The notes under the pieces are model-generated. The model did no database searches, had not been told where the DNA came from, and saw nothing but the letters and a program-made list of their open reading frames with translations. This document shows positions 1 through 5,753 of a DNA stretch of 13,987 nucleotides, in pieces. Numbering within the stretch: the stretch's first letter is position 1; each line of letters begins with the position of its first letter. Source of the stretch: Syntrophomonadaceae bacterium (GTDB lineage Bacteria; Bacillota_D; Dethiobacteria; DTU022); contig PUNU01000008.1 in assembly GCA_003551865.1 (NCBI GenBank), positions 1-13,987 on the forward strand, read 5' to 3'. Both the position numbers and the translations under genes were made by a program.

Positions 1-444
1 ATCATCTTCGGGTCCGACAAAAATAAAATCGTTATACATGACATCGTAACGATCGACAAAGTAACCTTCTTCTACCAGTTCCAGCTCGGAAGCCCTGTCA
101 TGCACCAGCAGGACATCGGCATCGCCCCGTTTGCCGATTTCAAGGGCGGCACCGGTGCCCTGGGAGATTACTTTGACTTCAAGCCTCGTTTGCTCTGCAA
201 AGATGGGGTTGAGGTAATCAAGCAGCCCCGAATCGTAAGTGCTGGTGGTTGTGGCCAGGGTGATTAAGTCGTCTATAAGTTCTTCCTCCGGCTCCTCTTT
301 CACTTCTTCAACCTCTTCCTCTACGGCTTCTTCCTCCGATTCCGGTGCGGGTTCTTCTGTGCACCCCCCCGCGATAAGGGCCATGCTCAATGCTAGTATA
401 AGGCAAACCAGCAGTAAAGGGTTTAAATTTTTTATACGGTTCAT
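1..444 (-). CDS. tupA: Tungstate ABC transporter substrate-binding lipoprotein (TupA), C-terminus cut by the window edge
   Basis: The 148 visible codons encode an exported lipoprotein. There is a short basic N-terminus, a hydrophobic segment (about residues 9-25) and a lipobox LIAGG-C with the lipidated Cys at residue 28. A very acidic Glu-rich linker (about 30-59) follows, then the start of a periplasmic-binding fold with LATTTSTYDSGLL (63-75), SQGTGAALEIGKRGDADVLL and VHDRASELELVEEG. The TTTST...SG block and the GDADVLLVHD block are characteristic of TupA, which delivers tungstate to a TupBC transporter; molybdate binding cannot be excluded. Positions 451-460 carry an AAAGGAGA ribosome binding site ahead of the ATG at 444. 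The gene lies downstream of a riboswitch-like leader with its own terminator, which suggests control by cofactor supply. tupB and tupC would be expected beyond the left edge. Confidence 0.9.
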   Translation of the reverse strand, partial: MNRIKNLNPLLLVCLILALSMALIAGGCTEEPAPESEEEAVEEEVEEVKEEPEEELIDDLITLATTTSTYDSGLLDYLNPIFAEQTRLEVKVISQGTGAALEIGKRGDADVLLVHDRASELELVEEGYFVDRYDVMYNDFIFVGPEDD

Positions 445-638
445 TTTTTCTCTCCTTTCAAGTTTCTTTCGAATTTAAGCTGTTCAAAATTAACTCCAAA
501 CCACTTTCCTTTGCTTTAACTGGCGTTATCCGCCGGTTTCATCTCCTGTTTTTTATTGGCTTCCCCCCTTGGATAATATGCTAGAGCTTTTATCCTTTTA
601 TGGATAGGTTTTAATTTTAATCTGTGCAGCCTGCCGAA

Positions 639-731
639 AAAGAAGGGTCTCTATTACTGATTTAAATTTTAATAAAAAAAATCGCATTTTCCCGTTGAGA
701 ATGCGATTATCAGTAATCACAGACCTTCTTT
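639..731. repeat. 23-nt imperfect inverted repeat enclosing the tupA leader terminator
   Basis: Arms lie at 639-661 and 709-731 on the plus strand. On the minus-strand RNA they pair over about 21 bases with two bulges and one mismatch. The right arm contains the 3' strand of the aptamer closing stem (723-728), so this fold competes with that stem. The second leader, upstream of the TOBE gene, has no such arm. Confidence 0.7.
673..708 (-). terminator. Intrinsic terminator in the tupA leader
   Basis: On the minus strand a stem AATCGCATT / AATGCGATT (arms 700-708 and 680-688) is followed directly by an eight-T run. It lies about 230 nt before the tupA start and just after a structured leader, so it acts as an attenuator rather than a gene-end terminator. 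The loop sequence CAACGGGA (690-697) is exactly complementary to TCCCGTTG in the upstream aptamer (735-742), giving a possible antiterminator. Confidence 0.85.
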
Positions 732-822
732 CCGCAACGGGAGGCACAGTTGTTTCCATCTGCACCCTGTCGTCCGCCGTTCATGGCCAAATAACAGCTT
801 TAGAACCGGAGGATCGAAGGTG
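722..822 (-). promoter_or_regulatory. Riboswitch-like aptamer upstream of tupA (candidate Moco/Tuco riboswitch)
   Basis: The minus-strand RNA can form a closing stem ACCTTC/GAAGGT (816-821 with 723-728). It also forms a long arm (803-813 with 773-782) and a hairpin with a GAAA tetraloop (747-762). Blocks such as CCTTCGATCC, GGACGA-AGGGT, GTGCCTCCCG and GGAAAGAAGGTC recur in the same order in a second element at 1198-1304, while the stems differ by compensating changes. Position ahead of a tungstate transporter, plus a downstream terminator, fits the molybdenum/tungsten cofactor riboswitch class, which includes a GNRA tetraloop. The class assignment is inference; the structure is seen. The stretch from 445 to 672 holds no gene that I can support. 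Confidence 0.65.
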
Positions 823-900
823 ATTTATTTATCTACTTGCAAATTTTGTTTAAAGGCAGCGTAAAACTACAAGTGCTGAATCATTAAATTATAAAGGCTG

Positions 901-1107
901 CTAATCCTTTGCCACCATCACCGAACTGGCCTTAATCACGGCATAAGCTTCGTCTCCAACCTGTAGATGCAAATTTTGGGCTGAAGTTGAAGTAATGCTT
1001 GAAACGATTTGAGTGCCGTTGATATCGATAATGACCTCGGTTGATACCGGCCCTTCTTTAATGCTGGTGATTTTACCTTTTAACTGGTTTCTGGCCGACA
1101 ATCTCAT
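901..1107 (-). CDS. Mop/TOBE-domain molybdate/tungstate-binding protein (molbindin type)
   Basis: This 68-residue protein is essentially a single TOBE (Mop) domain: MRLSARNQLKGKITSIKEG, then VSTEVIIDINGTQIVSSIT and a C-terminal VGDEAYAVIKASSVMVAKD. Stand-alone Mop proteins oligomerise and bind molybdate or tungstate oxyanions for storage or homeostasis in the cytoplasm. The length matches clostridial molbindins. I chose the ATG at 1107 rather than an in-frame upstream ATG at 1146, because AAGGAGAG sits just ahead of 1107 and the domain begins there. The gene has its own promoter (1332-1360), aptamer and terminator. tupA follows downstream on the same strand with a second copy of the leader. 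Confidence 0.88.
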   Translation of the reverse strand: MRLSARNQLKGKITSIKEGPVSTEVIIDINGTQIVSSITSTSAQNLHLQVGDEAYAVIKASSVMVAKD

Positions 1108-1148
1108 TTTCAATCTCTCCTTCCTAATATGATATAGAAACCACAAAC

Positions 1149-1181
1149 AAAAAATCGCATTCTCCCGCCGGGAATACGATC
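1149..1181 (-). terminator. Intrinsic terminator in the TOBE-gene leader
   Basis: On the minus strand the stem ATCGTATTC / GAATGCGAT, extended by GC pairs around the loop, ends in a T-rich run (positions 1154-1149). It stands between the aptamer and the TOBE gene start, so it is an attenuator. Its CGGGAG segment (1162-1167) is complementary to CTCCCG in the aptamer (1214-1219). Confidence 0.8.
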
Positions 1182-1197
1182 GTAATTATCAATTACT

Positions 1198-1304
1198 GAC
1201 CTTCTTTCCACTACGGGAGGCACGGCCGTTTCCAACCGGACCCTATCGTCCATTCATCATGCCTGGCCGGGTCGGACCAACTTAGATGAAATGGATCGAA
1301 GGCA
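1198..1304 (-). promoter_or_regulatory. Riboswitch-like aptamer upstream of the TOBE gene (candidate Moco/Tuco riboswitch)
   Basis: This is the second copy of the structured leader. The closing stem is GCCTTC/GAAGGT (1298-1303 with 1199-1204). The long arm is TCCATTTCATC / GATGAATGGA (1285-1295 with 1249-1258), and the GAAA-capped hairpin is CGGTTG-GAAA-CGGCCG (1223-1238). Arm sequences differ from the tupA copy yet pairing is kept, while the single-stranded blocks are conserved. The arm tip also forms a TGGTC/GGCCA stem. It lies about 20 nt after the predicted transcription start and ahead of an attenuator. Confidence 0.65.
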
Positions 1305-1331
1305 ACTATTATTCATTTATGATGTATGTGC

Positions 1332-1360
1332 ATTGTATAACAAGCTGAAAAAAACGTCAA
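1332..1360 (-). promoter_or_regulatory. Sigma-A promoter for the TOBE-gene leader
   Basis: On the minus strand TTGACG (1360-1355) and TACAAT (1337-1332) are separated by 17 bp. The predicted start is near 1325, just ahead of the aptamer. The region from here to the divergent rplU promoter at 1536 (about 175 bp) shows no convincing gene. Confidence 0.8.
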
Positions 1361-1535
1361 GACTATGAGTGCATTTAAAAATATACTTAATCCAGGGACG
1401 CGTAGCAAGCCTTGTGAAATAATACTTAAAGGGGTTAAAGCTGTCGCTCCTGATCTTCTGAGCACACCAGTCGGAAATAAAAGAAACAGCTGAACGTTAT
1501 CAGCGGCTCAATGAAAGCGATAAAGGCCAATTTTA

Positions 1536-1564
1536 TTGACAAAGGCGGGTCTGCATGCTAAAAT
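1536..1564 (+). promoter_or_regulatory. Sigma-A promoter of the rplU-rpmA operon
   Basis: TTGACA at 1536-1541 and TAAAAT at 1559-1564 have a 17-bp spacer. Transcription would begin near 1571, giving an approximately 87-nt leader before rplU. Confidence 0.85.
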
Positions 1565-1570
1565 CTGCAA

Positions 1571-1657
1571 TAGAATTTCAACCGCACGAAGACGGTCTTT
1601 AAAGCCCCGCAGAATAAGGGCTACCTGCTTCGGCGAGTCCTCACGGGGGGTTAGTTT
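1571..1657 (+). promoter_or_regulatory. Ribosomal protein L21 leader
   Basis: This GC-rich leader precedes rplU and carries short helices, including one near ACCG/CGGT (1581-1595). CCCCG at 1605-1609 is complementary to CGGGG at 1644-1648, which overlaps the GGGGGG ribosome binding site (1645-1650). Firmicute rplU genes commonly have a conserved L21 leader thought to give autogenous control by L21. The position and the masking of the ribosome binding site fit that class; the match to the family model was not tested. Confidence 0.55.
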
Positions 1658-1972
1658 ATGTACGCAATAATTGAAACAGGCGGAAAGCAGCACCTGGTGG
1701 AAGAAGGCAAAGTGGTCCGGGTGGAAAAACTTCCGGCTGAAAAAGGCGAAAAGGTCACTTTTGACCGGGTTTTGATGGCAAAGAACGGCGAAAACTTAAC
1801 GGTTGGCCAACCTTACCTGGATGGCTGCGAAGTTGAAGGTAAAGTTGTGGCTTCGGGCCGCGGACGGAAAATCACGGTTTACAAGTATAAACCGAAGAAG
1901 AATTACCGCCGAAAGCAGGGGCATCGCCAACCTTATACCGAAGTTTTGATTAACAGTATTAACTGCCGGTAA
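1658..1972 (+). CDS. rplU: Large ribosomal subunit protein bL21
   Basis: The 104-residue product begins [17 protein letters not shown] and ends with the rRNA-binding tail, including [22 protein letters not shown], a full-length bL21 that binds 23S rRNA during 50S assembly. The start at 1658 follows a GGGGGG ribosome binding site that may be occluded by leader pairing. It is the first gene of a short operon with rpmA, 53 nt downstream. A 17-nt near-palindrome covers its stop codon. Confidence 0.97.
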   Translation: MYAIIETGGKQHLVEEGKVVRVEKLPAEKGEKVTFDRVLMAKNGENLTVGQPYLDGCEVEGKVVASGRGRKITVYKYKPKKNYRRKQGHRQPYTEVLINSINCR

Positions 1973-1982
1973 TCATTACCGG
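1966..1982. repeat. Palindrome across the rplU stop codon
   Basis: CCGGTAAT and ATTACCGG flank a single C. The TAA stop of rplU (1970-1972) lies within the left arm. It occupies the place where prp sits in many Firmicutes. There is no T run, so it is not an obvious terminator. Confidence 0.5.
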
Positions 1983-2025
1983 TTCCGGTTTGAAACTTAA
2001 CGGCAGAAAAGAGAGGTGTTTTAAA

Positions 2026-2298
2026 ATGGCACATAAAAAAGGCGTAGGCAGTTCACGAAACGGCCGTGACAGCAATGCCAAAAGGCTGGGGGTAAAGCGT
2101 TACGGCGGCCAACTGGTCAAGGCCGGCAGTATTATTGTTCGGCAGAGAGGTACGCGGATTCACCCGGGAATTAATGTCGGAAAAGGCGGCGATGATACCC
2201 TTTTTGCCAAAACCGACGGACGTGTAGTTTTTGAACATAACAGCCGTGCCAAAAAGCAGGTCAGTGTATATCCGGAAGAGGCAGCCGTAATCGGCTAG
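2026..2298 (+). CDS. rpmA: Large ribosomal subunit protein bL27
   Basis: The 90-residue protein [22 protein letters not shown]... is a complete bL27, whose N-terminal tail reaches the peptidyl transferase centre of the 50S subunit. GAGGTG at 2013-2018 supports the ATG at 2026; an in-frame TTG at 1990 would add 12 residues that do not resemble the known extension. Many Firmicutes make bL27 with an N-terminal extension cut off by the protease Prp, encoded between rplU and rpmA. Here both the extension and the prp gene are missing, so L27 appears to be made in the mature, E. coli-like form. Confidence 0.96.
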   Translation: MAHKKGVGSSRNGRDSNAKRLGVKRYGGQLVKAGSIIVRQRGTRIHPGINVGKGGDDTLFAKTDGRVVFEHNSRAKKQVSVYPEEAAVIG

Positions 2299-2312
2299 CC
2301 CTTGAGTCCTCC

Positions 2313-2341
2313 GGTCCGGGTTAAGCCCGGACCTTTGCTTT
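2313..2341 (+). terminator. Probable terminator of the rplU-rpmA operon
   Basis: GGTCCGGG (2313-2320) pairs perfectly with CCCGGACC (2326-2333) around a five-base loop, followed by TTTGCTTT. The T run is interrupted, so read-through into obgE is likely; no clear promoter is seen between them. Confidence 0.65.
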
Positions 2342-2382
2342 ACTGCACTTATTTTGCCGGCGCTGCAGGTGATCGTAACCCA

Positions 2383-3660
2383 ATGTTTGTAGATGAATTG
2401 GAGATTGAGGTCCGAGGGGGCCGCGGAGGGAACGGTGCGGCCTCATTTCGCCGTGAAAAATATGTCCCCCGGGGCGGACCGGACGGAGGTGACGGCGGTG
2501 ATGGCGGGAATGTTTATCTTTACGCCGACCCTTCAAAACACAGTTTTCTTGATCTGCGCTACCGCCGCCTCCTCAAGGCGGGAGACGGAGGGCACGGCAG
2601 GGGTAAAAACCGGCACGGTGCCAGAGGCAAAAACCTGATTGCAGAGGTGCCCCCGGGAACGGTTGTGCGCGATGAAGAAGGCATGCTTATGGCCGATCTA
2701 ACCGCCGCCGGCCAAAAAGCCCTGGTTGCTGCCGGGGGCAAGGGCGGGAAAGGAAACGCCCGTTTTGCTTCCTCAAAGCGGCGAGCACCGCGCCTGGCTG
2801 AAAAAGGCCTGCCTGGCGAAGAAAGAAAAATAAACCTTGAATTGAAGCTGGTGGCCCAGGTCGGCCTTGTCGGTTTACCCAATGCCGGCAAGTCTACACT
2901 CCTTAAACGGATTACAGATGCAAAACCTAAAGTGGCTTCGTATCCTTTTACCACCCTGTCTCCCAACCTCGGTGTAGTTAAAGTCGATCATGAAGGCAGC
3001 TTCGTGGCTGCCGATTTGCCCGGCCTGATTGAAGGTGCTCATGAAGGTGCGGGGCTGGGTCACCGTTTTTTGCGTCATGTTGAAAGAAATCTCCTCCTGC
3101 TTTTCTTAATCGATCTCTCCCCGAATGCAGAGCCCGGACCGGTTGATGCCTATTATATGTTAAAAGACGAACTTTCCAGTTACGATTCACAACTGGTTGA
3201 TTATCCGTGCGTGGTTGTCGGCAGTAAACTTGATCTGTCCGGCAGCGCAGATAATTTGCTGAATCTGCGGCGTTCAATTGCCGAAGACGAAGCTCACCCT
3301 GTCTTCGGTATATCAGCAGTTACCGGCGAAGGACTGGACGAACTGGTTCACTTTTTGCACCGGAGGGTGAAAGAACTGACTTTAGAGAAGAAAGAAGAGG
3401 AACCTGATCCGGTGATCACGCCCGGAAAAACTGATGAAGAATCCCCCCTGGTAATTGAAAAAATTGGTGATGTGTTTCATGTCAGCGGAGCTGCAGTCGA
3501 AAGAATGGCTGCCCGGACTGATTTTGACAGTGAAGAGGCACTGCGCCGTTTTCAAAATTTTTGTCGGCGCAGCGGCCTAAACAGGGAATTAAAGAAGATG
3601 GACATTAAGGAAGGTGATACAGTGCGTATTGGCAATGAAGAATTTTATTACTATGAATAA
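2383..3660 (+). CDS. obgE: GTPase ObgE/CgtA, 50S ribosome assembly and stress
   Basis: This 425-residue protein has the three-part Obg layout. A glycine-rich Obg fold spans about 1-158 (MFVDELEIEVRGGRGGNGAA), the GTPase domain about 160-335, and the C-terminal OCT domain about 350-425 (VFHVSGAAVERMAARTDF). G1 is GLPNAGKS (164-171), G3 is DLPG (211-214), followed by LIEGAHEG, and G5 is SAVTGEG (311-317). G4, normally NKxD, reads SKLD (281-284), so the Asn that helps select guanine is Ser. Obg proteins bind the 50S subunit and link GTP/ppGpp levels to growth. The ATG at 2383 follows AGGTGAT; the open frame begins upstream at 2302 but the domain starts here. nadD follows 58 nt downstream. Confidence 0.96.
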   Translation: MFVDELEIEVRGGRGGNGAASFRREKYVPRGGPDGGDGGDGGNVYLYADPSKHSFLDLRYRRLLKAGDGGHGRGKNRHGARGKNLIAEVPPGTVVRDEEGMLMADLTAAGQKALVAAGGKGGKGNARFASSKRRAPRLAEKGLPGEERKINLELKLVAQVGLVGLPNAGKSTLLKRITDAKPKVASYPFTTLSPNLGVVKVDHEGSFVAADLPGLIEGAHEGAGLGHRFLRHVERNLLLLFLIDLSPNAEPGPVDAYYMLKDELSSYDSQLVDYPCVVVGSKLDLSGSADNLLNLRRSIAEDEAHPVFGISAVTGEGLDELVHFLHRRVKELTLEKKEEEPDPVITPGKTDEESPLVIEKIGDVFHVSGAAVERMAARTDFDSEEALRRFQNFCRRSGLNRELKKMDIKEGDTVRIGNEEFYYYE

Positions 3661-3718
3661 CCGGGTAAAGGAGCTGCCGACTTTGTTTTTCAATCTTAAT
3701 AATGATAAAGGGGCAATT

Positions 3719-4327
3719 TTGAAAGTGGGCCTGATGGGTGGAACATTTGATCCCATCCATATGGGGCACCTGGTTACCGCCGAGGAAGCGAGGCAGCAGT
3801 TTGAACTCGATTATGTGGTTTTTGTGCCGACCGGAACACCTCCACATAAAGAGGCGCAGAGCATTTCATCGCCTGAGCACCGTTACCTGATGGCATCGCT
3901 TGCGGTTATGTCAAATCCCGCCTTTTTTGTTTCCAGGATCGAAATTGATGCAAAAAAAACCACCTATACAATAGACACGGTGAGGCATTTTGCCCTTGGT
4001 GAGAATGTTAACCCCGAAGTGTTTTTTATAACCGGCGCCGATGCCATACTGGAAATATTTACTTGGAAGGATTACGAAGAGCTTTTACGCCTATGCACAT
4101 TTATTGCCGTATCACGACCCGGTTACTCGCTGGAACGATTTCGGGAAACCCTGGGACGGAACTGTCCGGAGATGGTAAACCGGGTGCACCTTCTTGAAAT
4201 ACCCGCCCTGGCTGTTTCATCCACTTTTATCAGGGAACGGGTGGCCCTCGGCAAGACGATTAAGTATCTGACCCCGGAGCCGGTGGAACAGTATATAAAA
4301 AAACACGGGCTTTATCCGGCCGGTTGA
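3719..4327 (+). CDS. nadD: Nicotinate-nucleotide adenylyltransferase
   Basis: NadD transfers AMP from ATP to nicotinate mononucleotide, making deamido-NAD in the de novo and salvage pathways. The nucleotidyltransferase signature GTFDPIHMGH lies at residues 8-17, VPTGTPPHK at 36-44, and the phosphate-binding SSTFIR at 167-172. The 202-residue length is usual. I chose TTG at 3719, preceded by AAAGGGG with a 5-nt gap and giving MKVGLMGGTFDP. An in-frame ATG at 3653, overlapping the obgE stop, would add 22 residues with no family counterpart. Linkage to obgE, yqeK and rsfS is the classical Firmicute order. Confidence 0.94.
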   Translation: MKVGLMGGTFDPIHMGHLVTAEEARQQFELDYVVFVPTGTPPHKEAQSISSPEHRYLMASLAVMSNPAFFVSRIEIDAKKTTYTIDTVRHFALGENVNPEVFFITGADAILEIFTWKDYEELLRLCTFIAVSRPGYSLERFRETLGRNCPEMVNRVHLLEIPALAVSSTFIRERVALGKTIKYLTPEPVEQYIKKHGLYPAG

Positions 4328-4338
4328 AGAAAAAGCGG

Positions 4339-4366
4339 TTTGTTTATCTAAAAAATAGGTTATAAT
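4339..4366 (+). promoter_or_regulatory. Possible promoter of the RRM gene
   Basis: A perfect TATAAT (4361-4366) follows a weak -35 such as TTTGTT (4339-4344) with a 16-bp spacer. Transcription would start near 4373, almost at the AAGGAGG ribosome binding site, leaving a leader of only about 18 nt. Confidence 0.5.
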
Positions 4367-4390
4367 AGATCCAAGGAGGCGAATGCTTAA

Positions 4391-4642
4391 ATGATCAAAA
4401 CTTTGTATGTCGGAAACATACCCTGGAGTACCAAGGAAGACGAGCTGGAAAAGTTTTTTTCCCAGTATGGTGAAGTCCATGAATGTCGCATTATAACCGA
4501 ACGGGCTACCGGCCGATCGCGCGGCTACGGTTTTGTGGAAGTAAACGCGGACATCATGGAAGAAATTATGGAAAAAACGAACGGAGCCGAGCTTGACGGG
4601 CGTAAGCTGGTTGTAAATGAAGCGAAGCCCAGGGAACAGTAA
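4391..4642 (+). CDS. Single-RRM RNA-binding protein
   Basis: This 83-residue protein is one complete RNA recognition motif. RNP2 is LYVGNI (5-10) and RNP1 is RGYGFVEV (44-51), with the usual aromatic positions, ending in a short charged tail (EAKPREQ). Bacterial stand-alone RRM proteins of this size, known from cyanobacteria and various other phyla, bind single-stranded RNA; many are linked to cold or RNA metabolism, but no specific target can be assigned here. AAGGAGG (4373-4379) precedes the ATG by 11 nt. It probably has its own promoter, and it sits between nadD and yqeK, which are adjacent in most Firmicutes. Confidence 0.92.
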   Translation: MIKTLYVGNIPWSTKEDELEKFFSQYGEVHECRIITERATGRSRGYGFVEVNADIMEEIMEKTNGAELDGRKLVVNEAKPREQ

Positions 4643-4743
4643 CAGCTTAAACTGTATTAGCTGGCTGTTCAGTTTGCTGCACCGCAAAGTACTTATATAT
4701 ATTTTTACTGAATTTAAGCGGGCAGTTTAGCAGAGTATTTTAT

Positions 4744-5304
4744 ATGACATTTGAACAATACCGAAAAATAATCGAGGAAAAATTGCCGCCGCGGTTTTAC
4801 AGGCATTCTTTAGAGGCAGCTGAAGCGGCTGTATACCTGGCTGAACGTTACGGGGCCTCCGAAGAAGTGGCTTATCTTGCCGGGCTTCTGCACGATTACG
4901 GCAAAGCATACAACTATGAACAGCTGCTGCAATGGACCGAAGAGCTCGGCCTGGAGCTGGACTGGATTACTCTGAGTTCGAATAAGCTGCTGCATGCACC
5001 GGTTGGCGCCGCTCTAATAAAGAAAGAACTGGGGATAACCGACCAGTCGATTCTTGATGCCGTTGCCTATCATACTACCGGCCGCAGCGGTATGTCTCTG
5101 CTGGAAAAAATAATTTACTTATCCGATTATATCGAGCCCGGGCGTGATTATGAGGGGGCGGAAAAAATCAGGCAGATTGCCGCTGAAGATCTGGATAAGG
5201 CGCTTCTTGCCGCGGTCGACACCGCGATCTGCTCGGTCGTCCGCAGAAGACTATTTCTTCACCCCCGCTCGGTTGAATTCAGGAACAGCCTGCTGGTGGA
5301 CTGA
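4744..5304 (+). CDS. yqeK: HD-domain hydrolase YqeK, probable Ap4A hydrolase
   Basis: The 186-residue protein carries the HD metal site: H21, the paired H50-D51 in LAGLLHDYGK, H84 in LLHAPVGA, H110 in AVAYHTTG and D128 in IIYLSDYIEPG. This matches the YqeK family, whose members hydrolyse diadenosine tetraphosphate symmetrically into two ADP. The SDYIEPGR segment is typical. The ATG at 4744 has no clear ribosome binding site, only GCAGAG nearby, so translation may be modest. It stands 101 nt after the RRM gene and 24 nt before rsfS, with which it is probably co-transcribed. Confidence 0.92.
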   Translation: MTFEQYRKIIEEKLPPRFYRHSLEAAEAAVYLAERYGASEEVAYLAGLLHDYGKAYNYEQLLQWTEELGLELDWITLSSNKLLHAPVGAALIKKELGITDQSILDAVAYHTTGRSGMSLLEKIIYLSDYIEPGRDYEGAEKIRQIAAEDLDKALLAAVDTAICSVVRRRLFLHPRSVEFRNSLLVD

Positions 5305-5328
5305 TTTCTAAATAGGAGGTGGTTCTAT

Positions 5329-5700
5329 TTGATTCGGGAACCAGAGAATGGCTCCCGTAAGCTTGCTTCACTCGCTGTTCGGCTGGCCGCGGAAAAAAAA
5401 GTGCAGGACATGTGCCTGCTCGAAGTTGGCCAGGCATCGATTATTGCCGATTATTTTTTGATCGGAACCGGGACTTCGGCAGTGCAGGTGCACGCAATAT
5501 GCGACCATTTGTCCGAGAAACTGAAAAAAGCAGGCTACTATGCATTGAGGATAGAGGGCTACCGCGAAGGCTGGTGGGTGGTCATGGATTACGGGGCAGT
5601 GGTGATCCACATTTTCCAGCCGGAAGCCAGGGCTTTTTACGACCTGGAGAGACTGTGGTCTGAATCTCCCATGGTTAAATTGGAAGAACCGGGCAAATAA
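5329..5700 (+). CDS. rsfS: Ribosomal silencing factor RsfS
   Basis: This 123-residue protein is a full-length RsfS (Iojap/DUF143 family). It contains ADYFLIGTGTSAVQVHAICDHL, the EGYREGWWVVMDYGAVVIHIF block and a YDLERLW C-terminus. RsfS binds bL14 on the 50S subunit and prevents joining with 30S when nutrients are short. Translation starts at TTG 5329, 8 nt after a strong AGGAGGT (5314-5320). The gene follows yqeK in the usual order; leuS usually comes next, but here a ThiF-like gene intervenes. Confidence 0.95.
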   Translation: MIREPENGSRKLASLAVRLAAEKKVQDMCLLEVGQASIIADYFLIGTGTSAVQVHAICDHLSEKLKKAGYYALRIEGYREGWWVVMDYGAVVIHIFQPEARAFYDLERLWSESPMVKLEEPGK

Positions 5701-5753
5701 TCTGGAGCTTTTTCGAATAACAGGGTTATTTGTGATTGCAGGTGAGTCTAAAG

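Noticed and set aside
364..370. Seven-C homopolymer within the tupA lipobox codons, possible phase-variation site
   Set aside because: The frame is intact with seven bases and gives a perfect lipobox. A seven-base run alone is not evidence of switching.
511..545. Tiny open frame after AGGAG in the tupA leader (minus strand)
   Set aside because: It has only eight codons, and the start directly abuts the ribosome binding site with no spacing.
1511..1561. Short open frame upstream of rplU beginning ATGAAAGCG
   Set aside because: It is 16 codons long, has no ribosome binding site and overlaps the rplU promoter.
1990..2025. N-terminal extension of L27 from TTG 1990, resembling the cleaved Firmicute extension
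   Set aside because: The residues do not match the known LQFFA-type cleavage sequence, and a good ribosome binding site points to ATG 2026.
2559..2966. 135-codon open frame on the minus strand inside obgE
   Set aside because: It is antisense to the well-supported Obg coding sequence, with composition explained by the glycine-rich opposite strand.
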